Shown: positions 1-13,453, counted from the stretch's first letter. The stretch: 64,000 nt of DNA from Acridotheres tristis (GCA_037013685.1 CM072886.1:72257859-72321858), one strand, 5' to 3'. A program made the numbers and translations. The notes: generated from the sequence alone by a model not told the origin.

Positions 1-407
1 TCAGCTAATGAGTGTTTCCTAACTAGCTAGTTGCCATGAGAGACTTTCAGACAATTTCCAGAACAAATTTTTGCTATACTTATTTTCCTGATTCAGAGAA
101 ATTCTCAAACAAAAGTGAGCATGATAAAAGTATGCATAGAAAAGAATTAGAAATATATTCTTTCCCTCTATTTATTCTTTATTCTTTCTTTATTTTTTAT
201 GCTTTCATTTCAACTGAAATTCAATATTCTTAGTACAATGTTGTTGTTAGATAGGTCACAGAGATTGACCTGAAGTCTAAACCAGGGTCATCTAAATCTG
301 TGGCTATTAACTAAAGCTTTAACTGAGCCCAGTGTTCAATTTGGTGTCTGCTACAGCAAAAAAGGTTCTCTGTTTCTGACTTTCTATAATTCCTTCAGTG
401 ACACACA
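1..407. other. Unique AT-rich noncoding DNA
   Basis: No recognisable gene, RNA or repeat is seen here. The one open frame (36-233, + strand, 65 codons) has the low-complexity Phe/Tyr/Ser make-up expected from AT-rich DNA and is probably chance. Confidence 0.6.
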
Positions 408-741
408 GCAGCCTTCCAGTACCTAAAGAGGGCCTGCAAGGAAATCTGAAGATGGACATTTTACAGTTGCATGCAGTGACAGGAAAAGGGTTTATGGCTT
501 TAAACCGAAAGAGGGTAGATTTAGATTAGTTATTAGAAAGAAATTCTTCCTTTTGAGGTGTTGGGGCACTGGTAATAGGTTGTCCAGAGAAGTTATCAAT
601 GCCTCATCCCTGGAAGTGTTCAAGGCCAGGTTGAATGGTGCTTTGAGCAATCTGATCTAGGAGATGTTCCTGTCATGGCTGGAATTAGATGATCTCTATG
701 GTTGCTTTCAGCCTAAAAAAAAAATGTGTGATTCTATGATC
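408..741 (+). mobile_element. CR1 LINE fragment, 3' end
   Basis: This is a 5'-truncated CR1 non-LTR retrotransposon in forward orientation. It enters at the CR1 segment reading 'gcagccttccagtacct', runs through the 'agagggtagatttagatta' block and the 'catccctggaagtgttcaa' block, and ends in the 'gtgattctatgat' tail near 741. All blocks are in CR1 order. It covers only the last part of ORF2 and the 3' UTR, so it cannot move by itself. A run of nine or more A interrupts it just before the tail. Divergence from memory of CR1 consensus is moderate. The subfamily was not assigned. Confidence 0.9.
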
Positions 742-1856
742 CTGAAAATTCTGTTACTCATTTTGATAGTTAGTTTCCTCCTTAACTGAGCTAAAACAAG
801 TTGTGTCTACTTCAAAGTACTTGATGACCTAAATACAATTAACAAACCAGTAAAGTGTATTAAAAGGCATGTAGACATCTGATGTCAAGACATTTGAGCA
901 GTTTCTGTTACACCCGAAATCTCCTTATCAGTTTAATGAAAATACCAGATGTAAAGGCTGTAATTTATTAGTGTAATTGAAATATTAACTAATTGAAGAC
1001 TTATTAATACAAATAAGAAGGATTAAATAAAAATTTATTGCCTCAGGATACTCAGACGTCAAATATTTTCTAGGAAACTTCAGCAACTTATACATCATTT
1101 TTTCTTGCTCACCCATTTTTAAAGTTACAAATTAAACCTGCACTCTAGACACAATTGACAAATAATTCAAGTTTATGCAATAAGTCAATCAAATACTAAA
1201 AGAGTTCTAATTCAAAAGATACAGACAGTTCAGTAAGAAAGCCATTTCTTTGGATATGTCAATGCTATGCTGGTACTCATTCAAGGTTTTCTTTCAAATA
1301 CCAAGGATTAAAGCATTTGTTGCAATAGAAAATGAGAATCCAGTTTCACAAGGAGATTGAGCAGTCTCAAGGTCTAAAGATTTTCTGAAAGGAGATCTTA
1401 GGCTCTTAAGGAAGTATTCTGCAACCAAGAAAATTTCACCTTAAATAAAAAATCTTTATATAAATGTGAGCACTTAATCAAAGTAAAAGCCTTATTCTCT
1501 TCAACAAAGTATTTGAATTGATATCTGGAGAGTGTGTGAGAACAAAGAGAATAGGTGAACTGAAATAGTTGAAATCCCAAAAATCTTATCCTAAATAAAA
1601 GTATTATAAGATACTATCAAAAATATGCGGTAAAACATTTTAAATGTTAAGTTTATTCTATTGCATTCAACAGACACGGAATGCTTTCTGAAAATGATGT
1701 GCTACTTTTTAAAGAATAACATGCCAAATTTGCTTCACACATACCAAAAAGGCTTCTCTTTTTGGCCTGTGCAAACAAAACTACAAGAATTTTCAAGATG
1801 CAAAGAGCAGTGGAAGCATTAATGAGTATTATTTATACTGAGAAACAACAAAGGGT

Positions 1857-1925
1857 GTGTGTGTATGTATATATATACTTATATATTAGATCTATATAGC
1901 AAGAAATATATATTTATATATACTA
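1857..1925. repeat. Imperfect TA/TG-rich simple repeat
   Basis: A GTGTGTGT run passes into mixed TATA/TTTATA sequence. It is an interrupted dinucleotide repeat with no clean unit beyond a few copies. Confidence 0.6.
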
Positions 1926-3566
1926 AGAAACTAACAAACAAAAAAATGTGTAGATACTAGAATAGTGAGAGTAGCCCCTAATAGTCCCTAATATAAGAAG
2001 TGTTGGTTATGCTGTAGTTAATCAGATTCTGATTTTAGAATATATTAGTTTAATGTTAGGAGTAAACAAACCAAAAATGTTTGCTATCAAAGTTTTCCAA
2101 ATTTCTCATAACATAAATTGTCTTTTCACCTGCTATTTATGAAACTGTAAAGGTCTTATCATGCTAGCCACAGAAAATATTATGGTCAAAAAACCAACAA
2201 TGCTCTGACTGCAACCTGAAAGCAATTTTCAAGGGGAGTGTTAAAGAGTATTACACTAAAAAGTGGTTTAAGAGTAAAGATGTGTTTTATGTTCATTTAA
2301 GTCAGAAAAATAATATGCAGTTGGTTTTGGTACATAAAGTGTTCAAGATTCTGTGTCCATTTTTCAGTTGTAGGTAAAGTATTATGCTAGATTTTCCTGG
2401 ATAAAGTCACCTTGATACTGATTAAATGTTAGGGAGAAAATGCTTGGTACAATAATAGCTTCGCTCATTCATGTCTTTGCTATGTAAGATTAATAAACTT
2501 ATTTTATTTATGGCTTATAGGAGCACTAGGGAATCTAACTGTTTTTCTTAAGTAAAGACATAGATCTCTTTTTTTTAATTATTTTTAGTTTTAAAGTTTC
2601 ATTTTAGTATCTGGCTGTCAGTTACTATCCATCAGCAATTCTTTTATACTTTATTATAAAAAGGTTTTCCCTGGTACACTCTATTTCATAGCTTTTTCAA
2701 AGAAATTGCATGAAAAGTGTGAAAGCCTTCAATGAGCCATACATGCCCACATAAAGTTAAATATACTTTTTATCTCCGTTGCATATTTATTTTATGCAGT
2801 ATGTCACTTGATTTGCAGTGAGTTGGAAACTTGTGTTGCTTTTCATATAAAGTCACCCATTAAAATGATTATCTAGTAGCTAGAACTATTCTTCTGTGAT
2901 TGAAGCTGTCCCCAAGCCCTTTAATTTTGCATGTTTCTACTGTGCCAAGTAGTCTTCAGCTATAATGTGTAAATACAGACCAATGGGTTTGGCATCAATA
3001 CAGTTATTCACACCTTCTGGAGCAAACCAGAACCCATAATTAATTAATTAATTTCTGTTTCACTGATAGAGCACATTCATTTTCTGAGTTGTTTCAGGGC
3101 TGTGTACCATTATGACTATCCTTAATTATACAAAATTCTGAAGACATGAAGACAGTTTATGAGCAGGATTCTTGGTGAGCTGGTATATATTTACACACAG
3201 AAATTCTGTGAGGTCAAATCCTCTCTACTATATTGAGGACAAAAATAGCTCACAATACATGGCTTAAGCTTTACTGATTTGTACTATGTAATTTTGAGTC
3301 TTTTATAGTATCCTTAGAGAGGACATTGACTTTGCTGGAAGAGATGGAAATATGAGGGACACATTACCAATGGGAACGGAGAAAACTTTAAGAAACATTT
3401 AACTTAAAAAAAAAACTTTAAAAGGTTTCACATTTTAAAAGAATACAATGGGAGCTATACTCCTAAGGGTAAATTTTTTAGATGACTTCATCGGAGTAGA
3501 ATATTAAACTAATGATTGCCAGTGAAGAAAACTTTGGGGAGAGTCAAGTGTTTTCGAAAACTGGAT

Positions 3567-4037
3567 TTACACGTGTTTGAAAAAATGTTCCCATGTTAAA
3601 ATTTTTGGACTCTGACCAATGACAGAAACACATCTGAAATAAAATAAATAGTCTGCGTCTGAAATTTGTAAGAAAAAAAATATTATCAGTGTGCATGGAA
3701 TCAGGATCCTGGCACAATCTTCTTTGCCTGTTTTTCTTCTGACTAGGGCACAAAAAGTGAGAGCAAAAATGCTTGTTTCAGAAATCCTTTGCTTCTGGCA
3801 ATCTGGAAAATTATGAATATCTGATGTATAACCAGGCATTTCAGAATCTCTTGTTTCTGACCTATGATTTTTCAAGGGAAACCCAGCTTTCAGCAAAATT
3901 AAACAAAAGCTATTTCTGAGTAGCACCATCCTTATATAAAAGCGTGAATACTTTCTTCTTACAGCTGAGACACTGACTTGCAAGTTCAGTAGCCAAAAAT
4001 CAAAAAACTCAGCATTTGGCACCAAACAGCTGATCAA
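3567..4037 (-). other. 156-codon open frame, doubtful
   Basis: This is the longest ATG-initiated frame outside transposons. I do not recognise the product. The translation is mixed in composition (Cys, Arg, Phe, Leu, Ser) with no clear domain, signal peptide or repeated motif. In DNA of this base composition stop codons should fall about every 14 codons, so a frame this long is uncommon but not surprising in 128 kb of both strands. No splice-site context or promoter supports it. It is probably chance. Confidence 0.1.
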
Positions 4038-4856
4038 GCTCAGACAAAAGATCAGTTTTGTTTCATTTTTAATATGTGTAAATATATTCTTGAATGCTTT
4101 CTTTGAAGTGAATAAAGAAGTAGCTCATTTGGAGTTACATTTTTGATTTTCAAATTTTTTTCTTTTCAACAAAGTTTGACACAATGTCAGAGGTTCAGTT
4201 GTATTTTTTCATAAATAATATTCCAAACTCTTCCAACTGTGCTTTATTTTTTTAAATTTAAAATAAGGCAGTTCATCACAACTTGGTGAGGCAAGTTCAT
4301 ATCTGTAAAACTATAAGTCAGAAAAGATGTCCAAGTGCGGTAAATCTATTTCTGAATTGGAAAAAAAAGTGTTAAATGCACTTCTGATAAGACCTTGAGT
4401 CAGCCAGAGAGCTTCTAGGTAAGTCTAACATTGCTTAAAGCAAATATAACAGAAGCTACATGAAAAGCTTACACACTCTAAAGATAAGCTTTAATAAAAG
4501 ACAGATCATAAATGAAGCTTTTTTCTTAGTGAAACAGGCCTGCTAAAGTGGGTGATAAAAATGTATGTAAAAAGCAACCTCCCAGACCTTTCTGTCCTTA
4601 AAGGACTCTCTCTCCTCCAGCCTGGCTCTTGGTTTAGGGCTTAGGGCCTATGACAAATATCTTTCTCACTAACACCCTTCAGTCCTGCCTACGTGTCTGC
4701 TTGCTTGTCTCCAGAGGGATCATAGGAGTTTTTGTCACTTGTTTGGGCTTCTTATTTTCTTAGTGTCCCCCATGCTGCTTATCCAGCAGCAGCTGCTCAC
4801 AACAGACACTATGAATCATATTTTGGCACTATATATTCAAATATATATTACAATGA

Positions 4857-4876
4857 TTTTTTTTTTTTTTTTTTTT
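4857..4876. repeat. Poly-T tract (20 T)
   Basis: An uninterrupted run of 20 T. Read from the minus strand it is a poly-A run. Nothing recognisable lies beside it that would make it the tail of a retrocopy. Confidence 0.8.
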
Positions 4877-5283
4877 AGGATTTATTATTTTAAAAATTAA
4901 ACCTAATGTTGTCAATACTACAAAAGGAAGAAAACCAGTGATGGTTAAAGTAACCATAGATGTCCAACTTCATCAGCCTCACAGATCTTCCATGACAGAA
5001 TAATCTGAGTATGTAGTTAAGCTTGATTTGATAACTGCTTATTTAGAATATTACACTTTTCCCATGAGACTATTTGATCTATGTCCTGCATAAAATGACC
5101 TGGTATGATCTGGTTCATTGTATTGGCAAACATACATTTCCACATCTTCTGCTCAGTTGCTAGATAGTAATATGGTAAATACTGATGCCTAATTTCATGA
5201 GTTGTTGGAACCATTTAAATGCATAAAATATTCTTTAATCATCTGCAAGCATCACCTCTGCAATTCTGTTGACATTTTCATCT

Positions 5284-5330
5284 AAAAAAAACAAAACAAA
5301 AAACACACAAAAAACCCCAACCACAAAATA
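5284..5330. repeat. A/C-rich low-complexity tract
   Basis: About 47 bases made only of A and C on the + strand (AAAAC and AACAC-like units). Several like it occur in the window. Confidence 0.75.
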
Positions 5331-6330
5331 AGTCAACATTAAAATCAAATTTGTTATTTTTTAAAAGTACATCAAAATTAAATAACTGAATATGTAAAAC
5401 AGAAGCAAACATCACCATTACAAGAGCTGTAATAGTGGCTGCTTGTATTGTTTGCCAAGAAATTATAGTTCTTTCTTATAAAAATACAAGAACAATGAAC
5501 TGGATGATTGTAGTCTATGCTATAAGTATTCACAAATTGGACAGTTATGGAAATATATAATCATTTGGGACTGAAAATCAAGTCTAAATAAAGAATTAGA
5601 GTGAAGCTAGGGAGATGTATTTAATTAATCTGAAGGATATTTTAGAGAATGTTCCTCTTATGCCTACCCAATGCAGAGTGAATCTTCTTTCTTTCTGCTT
5701 TCACAGAAATGTTTAAGTCTCAAAACGTCAAGGAAAATTCTTGAATATTTTGCAATCCAATTTTTGTCTATATAACTCAAAAACTATTAGAAATTAAGTT
5801 TAAGAGAAAAATATGTCATGAAGATGCACAAAAATTTTTGGATCTCAATCATACCTCCTAAATATACAGGATATCAGTATTGCTTATCTGCCTTGTGTAA
5901 CTGCTAAAAAGGAGCATAAATTGTAAAGAAATATCAGATACTACATTTACATAGAAGGTCAGTCAAAATGCATCTGGTCAAGTCACGTGACTCCTTTATA
6001 TGTGCTGTTGGATCAGATTTACAGATGGCAAAAATATCTATCTTCTCACATGTGGTAATCAATCCCCTCTTTTCATAAAATAAAGATTTGAAGAGAAAAA
6101 ACCTTTACTTTTCCAAACTGTTTACAGAAATAGTAAGTAGTTGGTAAATACGCCAATTCTAATAATTCATATTGTTTATTAGATATGGTAAAACATTATT
6201 ACCAGTTACATCATATGATTTGTTTTTTTCCATTTTATCATTAATATATAGTCAAATGACTACAGCCATGTCATTATAACCAAAACAGATGAAAAGGATA
6301 AGTGATAATAGTCGGGTATACACATAAAGG

Positions 6331-6383
6331 AAAAAAAAAACAAAAAAACTCCAAACAAACCCAAACAAAACAAACAAAAAAAA
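6331..6383. repeat. A/C-rich low-complexity tract
   Basis: About 53 bases almost entirely of A and C with AAAC and AAACC units, preceded by a run of ten A. Confidence 0.75.
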
Positions 6384-8340
6384 TCAGTTAAATTTAAATT
6401 TATTGAAACTCTTATTTTTATTCAGTCAGGGCTAAAGAGAAAGTATTTGCAGTGTAAATCTGAACTTATTTTGTGGGTTATTGGGAAATTCATGTACATG
6501 TTGTGAGCAAGTTGGTACAGTTTTATTTATTTTGGCCTGTTGTCTTTATAAACTCCACTAAAGATGTTCTTGTGTTATTTCTGTAAATAATAAGATCTCA
6601 TTAATTTATGTTTCAGCATGGATAATTTTGAGATACTTTACCTGAAAGATGCTTTTTGGAAATAAATTGGTTTGACTTTGTCATGTAAAAGTAGCAGAAT
6701 ACTTACCTCTCAACTGACTTTGGTTTTTCCATTGAAGTGCTATCACAGTGTGTTTTCAATGTTCTGATGTTCCCATGAATATGCTGCAAAGAAAGGAAAA
6801 AAAAACGAAATACAAATTGTAAATAAAATTTATGTTTCTTCTATCGTGTTTCTTTTAGAGCGGATGTTTTTCTACTTTATATCTAGCCACTATTTTCCAG
6901 GTGGTGTTTATGCATGAAGTGAATATTTAATGTACACCTGTTGCAAATTAATTAATAACTAATACTAGAGAGATGCTTTTAAGATGGATAGAATGTTAAT
7001 CACACTTGTATACAGTACATGAGTTCTTTATAATTTTTTAAATTTAGGAGTTGTATATGAAACAATATTTTAGACATACTGGCTTTGTCTCTCAAGATTC
7101 TGTTGTGTATTTGAGGCTTTGAATATTTTTTGCAGGAAAAATAATTGCTTTGTTTTGCTAAAAAACCTGGAGCTAATAGTTTTTAGCTATCCATTGTACT
7201 TTGGTACCTTCCAGCTGATCATTAATCCTTAAGCAGTGACCTAATATTCATTGCTAAAAGAAGTCACAAAGAATGTTAATGAACTGTAAGAAATATCTAG
7301 GTTATTCACAGAAATCATAGCTCCTGGAATAAATAGACAATATTCTACAGTAATTGATATTTAAGAATGAAAAATAGTGAAGGAGTCTGCCTGCATGATT
7401 CCTGACAGGCAATGCCATCAAAAGCCTGTGAGAAAATATTTATTTCTCTACTACCCCCTGATGTAAATATTACAAGGGAGGGAAAATAACACTTTTAAGC
7501 AGTATCTGGGTGTGAAAAACTTATTAGGGAAAGGTGCAGATGTGCAAAGGTGAGACAGTCAAATTTGTCAAATTGATGTCAGAAGTAAAGGACTGTGCTA
7601 GTTCCTTCAGATATTTAAATATGTCACTGACACCACAGCATTGAAAAATCTCCTTAGGCCAGTGTTTGCTCCCTGCTGCATGACATCTGCCCCTAAATTT
7701 TCAAGGCAGTACACAGAAATGTAGCTTTCTAGCTCTCTCTAGTAAAAAGAAATTGCTTCAGATCTGGAACCCAGTATTTCACAAAAAATAACCTAGACAC
7801 TACTGTGCCTTTTGCAAGTGCTATACAGCAGAATTAAGAACAGATTGTTACTAAACCAATAACTTTATCTATGTGACACATATTGTGTATTTTCATCTAT
7901 TACACAACACAATTGAGAGAGCAGATACTTTAATTGTTTCAGTTACATGTCCAGTCTGTGGCTCACAGGGAGAAATGCTTGCCTTGGATAATAATGAATG
8001 TTTCCACTGAGAAATAACTTCCAGAATAGCAGTACACATTACTTTGTATACCACAGAATAGTCACTGTATATGGCTTTTCTCTTTAGTGAGAAGGTATCC
8101 ACTGATTTCTGATCTTAGCACCAAACAAAGCAATTCTCTGCAGCCTATTTTAGTGTTAGCATTATTGGCTGCTGCAAATTGAGGACAGGAAAGAATATAC
8201 ATACCTGCATACACTTCTTACACCTCTGGCTTAGTGACACACAAAGATAGAAACAGAAAGGAAAAATGTGCAAGCGACTGCACACTACTCTGGAAGAATG
8301 GGAGCATCCTGGCATGTACATGCCAGCTTTTTTCTGGCTG

Positions 8341-8383
8341 GATAATTGAAATTATCTGAGATAATTGAAACTATCTGAGATAG
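8341..8383. repeat. 19-bp tandem repeat, 2.2 copies, GATA-rich
   Basis: Two 19-bp units (8341-8359 and 8360-8378) differ by one base, followed by the first bases of a third. Each unit begins GATAATTGAA and ends in TATCTGA, so GATA cores alternate on both strands (about 8341, 8353, 8360, 8372 and 8379). Confidence 0.75.
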
Positions 8384-11300
8384 GTTCAGTAGTGTTTAAT
8401 TGCCTAAGCACATAACAGTATTAGATCCATTTACTTAACTCTAGACACTTGCCTGAGCTCTCTAGGAGATGAGTCTCACTGCTCCAGGAGCCATCATTTC
8501 TTGTTCAGAAAAGACCATATCCAGGCCATGACTTGGGACAGCTCAGCATGCAGGTACTGCTATTTATTTCCATTACGATACATTCAGTTACCTGACTATT
8601 TTAAACTTATTTGCTTCAGCAAGGTGGAATTAATCAGGGCAGGTCTTTAGACATCTGAAAATAATTGAAAAGCCAGGCTTCCTAACTTGGGATACAGTCA
8701 CCTTCTTTAAGTCATTGGTACGTACCTATACCTGCAATAAAATTAATGGGCTTTGAATGCCACAGATGGTCATTGCTATCAAACGCTACATTTTAAAAAT
8801 GATTGGAGGTATAAAGCAAAAGCAAGGCTTAGCCACTCTTAATATAATCATCTTTAGGAAGCCTTCTGCAGCATACAAAGTGGTTTTTGATAAATGGCAG
8901 TGTAATGTCCTATATTTTCCCTTGTTCTTCTTCTGTCCAGCCTCTTTTCTTCAGGGTGACTTGGTTCTTCCATTAAGACCTTTCCAAATAACACCACCAC
9001 ATTTGTATTTACCTTTGGAAAAAGAAGAGAAGAGCAATGAAGGGAAGGGAATGATGAACTTTCAATTAATTTGATTTTCATTCCAAAAGTACATGCTTCT
9101 GACTGTAAGTAAATAACATAGTTTAAGATTAAGTTGCATCTCTGTCATTTTGTGTTATGCTGTTCTGGTCTGAGGTAACATGATGTGATCAAAATAAACA
9201 TGAATTAATCAGACGTACATTTTCCTTTTTTAATCTGACAGAGCTATTCTAATGCTATATTAAGAGAAAAACTACAGAGGCACGAAAAATTTAAGCCACT
9301 TGATAGATTTTTTTAAAATTTCAAATTATTATCCTAAAGTTTTATAAACTGAGTTTGAAATATTATTTTATCAAGTCAAGGCTGTTTCTTTTTCATGCCT
9401 GTGCATATTTTCTCAGGAAAAGTGATGAGAAAATGGATTAATTGCATTCACTGTCACACAAATTTTGAAATCAGGAGAGGATTACCAGCAACATTTTCTG
9501 CTCTTAATATTCTGCACTTGAAAGAAATAAAAGTAGGAGTCATGGACTAAAAGAAAGGCATTTGGTTCTTCTGCAATTAACACTTAAAAACAGTAACTAC
9601 ATATTCATTCTTTCAAGAAATTTTCACTTTAAATCACATAGTAAAGCAAGAATATATAATTGTAGGTTTTAATACTGTAAAACTGATGTGATTCCTGGGA
9701 GAACCTGGGAATTATGTTTGTCAACTCAAATGCAGATTTATCAACACTAATGGCATTTGTGCCTTCTTTTACATTTCATTCATCAGTAAGAATGTATCCA
9801 TTAGAAACATTCTTGTTTCATGCTTTACGCGAAGAAGAAAGCAGGAAACACTGGCAGAGTGAAAGGGAGACAAATCACCATTCGGGGCCATTGCTTCCAC
9901 TCAATAGAATATGTTGTACTTTAACAGAGCACGAGCACACCTTCCTTTCCCATGCACTGCACTACTTCTCAAGATCAAGTAGTCTGGCCTATTGCAACAA
10001 TATGGATTTATATATATATATAAATCAAAAAATAAATATGCACATTTGTATACATGTGTTTCTTTGAGCTTTTAAATAAGTGTAAGAACAGCAGTGCATT
10101 TCAATATGTGCTGACTGAAAACAAATCAAAGGATGGAATTGACACATTGTTTAAATAAAACACAACATTCTCTTCTTAGGAGGAAAACATCTAAGTACAA
10201 CATGGATCTTGAAAGAAACAGCCAATTTCTTTGAACAAAAAATGGGGACCCAATGACAATACAGAGAGGCTGCTGCTTTTATAAGCGAACTAGAATGAAT
10301 ATGGTTGGCTTAGTTATAGGCTACATCTGTGCAGTAAGCATCTTGTCATTCATATATTTGTGGTTTCAATACTTCTGTCGGAGTGAATAACTCCAAAACT
10401 CCAAGTACTGAACCTTAGTCTTTTTTTTCTCTCTAGAGTATTCATCCATATTTCTGCCAACTTGAACTGCGTGGAGAAGCAAGTAATTACAAATTACACT
10501 ACTATTTAGCTTATATATGGGAAATATAGATCTGAAAGTAAACTTTCTAATCAAAGCATTACATTCTTAGCCAGCAACAAATTAGTTTGATTAGTTATTG
10601 TGTAAACTGTTGGCCCAAGAAGCCATCTGTAAATAAAGACAATTGGAAAAATATTGGAGATTATAAACAGCCATAATGTTAACTTGCTTTTGCATTTTCT
10701 CACCATGTAGTGCCAATGTGACATTGTAGAATCTGCACAGTAACAGTGTATTATGAATATGTAAATATTCATATAAATACGCTGTAAGCTCCAGTCTGGC
10801 ATGTTGATAAAACACAAAGTTATTGCATGCTCTGAAACTGAGCATTAGCTCTCCACATTTACTAGCATTAATCCAAACTGCTCCATGTACTGCAGCTTGA
10901 AAGATGTTCAATTAAAACTCATTCTGCCTGGTATAAATTACTATTATTATGTTGTGAAAGAAAACCTGGAAATATCTGCTAACTTGTTAGATGTGCACTG
11001 CCCTTACTCTTACCTCACCTCCTAGACAGCCATTTCAGAAAATTGCCTTTAGTTATTTAAAATTCTGTCATGAGCTGGTTTAAGGAAAACAATGAAGAGC
11101 TGAATACATGCATAATTTTTTGAGAATTTCATACTTTAGGCAACTGGATAATAACTGTTGGCAATAGCTGTATTTTGAACTTCTATTTTTATTTCCAGGG
11201 TATTTACTCACACACAGGCTCATACACACACATACCTTATTAGACTGATGTTCATTGCTAAAGTCCATTGATTTGTCTCAAACTATTTTAAGAATTATCA

Positions 11301-11948
11301 AATATGAACTCACTTTTAGCTCTCAAGTCTCAAGAAAATAATTCATTCATCTATTTCTTTGATGAGAAAAATAAAAAAATGCAATGTTGCAGTCATTCTC
11401 TCTCAGTTTTTAACATTCAGTAAGGTGAATATGTAGATGAGCTATCCAAACACAAATTCTGTTTTTCTCAGACAAAAAAAGGACACATGTAAATTTCTAA
11501 ATTATAGTCTCATCACAAACAGACTGGTTATTTGATTGCTAAAAATGTTATATTAATCATAGGGAAAGTTTAACTTTTATGTTAGCAGAGTTAAGGTTTG
11601 TTTGAAAGAACTAATTCAGAAAAGCTCTTGCAAATACTTATAAAACCAGACAAGTGTCACTATATTTTATTTCCATAAAAATTATTCTAAGCCCTCTGAA
11701 TTTCCAAATTAGAAAGGTCCTTAAACACATGTCTAACAGATATATAGGTAATTTTACTAGCATCCACTTGTACTTAATAGCAAGCATATGCCAGCCAACA
11801 TTTTCTAAATTATGGCTGACTCCTGGGAGTTTTGCATAGCTGAAGATCGAACAGAGGAATGAACACAATTAAAAACTTGGCAGTATTTTCAATGCCTTCA
11901 CTTTCCAAACTCCCAATGATAGCTATAAAATCAAGCAGATTTTTCAAA
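8384..11948. other. Unique noncoding DNA
   Basis: No transposon or gene is recognised. Open frames of up to 117 codons occur (for example 9714-10067 + and 10591-10911 -), but their translations show no motif and overlap other frames. A short TA run lies near 10006-10022. Confidence 0.5.
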
Positions 11949-11977
11949 AGCATACAAGGACAGCAGTCTTGTATGCT
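11949..11977. repeat. Perfect 10-bp inverted repeat (hairpin)
   Basis: AGCATACAAG (11949-11958) is the exact reverse complement of CTTGTATGCT (11968-11977), with a 9-base loop. It has no T run after it and no nearby gene, so there is no basis for calling it a terminator. It could be chance, part of an old transposon or a small RNA hairpin, but the stem is too short for an ordinary microRNA precursor. Confidence 0.6.
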
Positions 11978-13252
11978 GGATAAGATCTTTCATGCATTTG
12001 AGTAGTATCTGACAGCGTCTCTAAGGCTTTCAGGGACATCCAGCATCTTTGTCTGTTCCCTGGCTGTACTTGTAGGTTTGCTAGTACAGCTGGAGAAATA
12101 TCTGCTAGTGAAAGCCTGAGAAAAGGCTCTCTAAGCTGTAGCAACCTGTGCAACTGGCTAAAAAATTGTTCATGTAGTCATGGGGTTATTAGGACCTCAA
12201 GGATGTTGCTGCAAGAGAGCTCTAGCTCAGATCTCATTGTGGTTTTGCTGTGAATCCCCTGATCACTTCTTTGTGAAGTGGCACCCTAGGATCATGTTTC
12301 CTGCACTCAGCTTGTTGGCTGGAGGAGCTGAAGCATACCTTATCTGGTCCACAGTAAGTCCTTCAAAGACCTTAAAGGCCAACTATTGCAGCCTATATGT
12401 TCACTCCTTTTGTGCAACTATACTCTCTCATGCAGGCATAAAAATGCCTAATTATTTTATGGCATTTAGAGTTGTAGACAGGCATCCTGATAGTTATTTT
12501 TTTTATTAATTTGATGTGTCCTTTTAATTTTTAAGGAGATAAACAATGCACTATAGTTATTCTGTAATCGCTATTCAACTTGGCACAAATTTTTTACAAT
12601 TTAGTAGACTAACTTCAGATTATGTCAAATATGAATCATATAAACCGTGAAATTACCAAACTGAAAATTATGTATATTATAATTTTAATGCAAAAGTTGA
12701 TAGATATCTGAGTATAACTGGACTATAACTGAATGAACTCATAGAGTTTATTTCCCTAAGTGACTTCTATCACCTGTATTTGTTTAGTGCCATCCCTGCT
12801 GATCGCAAAACTTCTTCTGTCCAGAAGAGCTGACTGATAAAAGTTCTTAAAAATCACAGCTCTAAAGACAATAAACCTCCCAGTTACCCTGTAGTCATCT
12901 GGTTTTCCCCATAAGAGATAGTACTTCTCTTAATTTACATTTTAATTACTTTTAAGTCATTTAGCAATTTGCAAATATCATACTGGATGACTAAGAGAGA
13001 AAAGTAGAAAACATTATATCACGTTTTGCAAAATGCCAAGCTAGCAGACAGGAGATCTAACCTTACAAGTCTGTGCCTTGCTGTCACTTAGCATTACCCA
13101 AATCACAAGATGTTTGGAACATTAAAGAAAATATTCACTGCCATAATTTTCTTTTCTTCAACAAATGTACTCGTACATCACCTAAGCGTCAGACAGAGGA
13201 GATAGGCTGTGAAACATATTAATGACTGGTTCTTTTTCCAGTATGATTCAAT
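11978..13252. other. Unique noncoding DNA, slightly GC-richer start
   Basis: From about 11990 to 12350 the DNA is somewhat less AT-rich than its surroundings and holds open frames on both strands (11944-12153 -, 12180-12509 +). Neither resembles a protein I know. It may be an old unrecognised repeat. The rest is ordinary AT-rich DNA. Confidence 0.4.
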
Positions 13253-13453
13253 CACAAAAAAAAAAAACAAAAAAACAAAAAAAAACCCCCAACAAAAGCA
13301 ACAAAAAACCAAAAAAAACCCACAAAAACCACAAAAAAAAAAAACCAAAAAAAAAAAAACCAAGAAACCCCAAAACACACACACAAAAACCCCAAACTGA
13401 AACAAAACCAAAAATAACCAAAACCCAACCAAACAAAAAATCACCCCAAAAAA
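13253..13453. repeat. 200-bp A/C-only tract
   Basis: The + strand is made almost wholly of A and C, in irregular units such as AAAAACC, CAAAA and a short ACACAC run, with very few G or T until near its end. Open frames reading through it (poly-Lys/Gln/Pro on +, poly-Phe/Gly on -) are artefacts of composition. It starts right after a CR1-like scrap ('gtatgattcaatcac') and lies about 90 bp upstream of a CR1 tail, so it may have grown from a CR1 end. Confidence 0.85.

Larger units (their letters stand above)
742..4856. other. Unique AT-rich noncoding DNA
   Basis: About 4 kb without a recognised transposon or gene. It contains a TA-rich imperfect repeat (about 1857-1925), a short TTAA run (about 3040-3054), one 156-codon open frame on the minus strand (3567-4037, listed separately), and a somewhat more GC-rich stretch at 4570-4810 of unknown origin. 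Most other open frames are short and low in complexity. Confidence 0.5.
4877..8340. other. Unique noncoding DNA with A/C-rich patches
   Basis: No gene or transposon is recognised. Two A/C-rich low-complexity patches (5284-5330 and 6331-6383) are listed separately. Confidence 0.5.

Noticed and set aside
4625..4655. Telomere-like TTAGGG sequence
   Set aside because: Only two loose copies (TTTAGGGCTTAGGG) occur, with no array.
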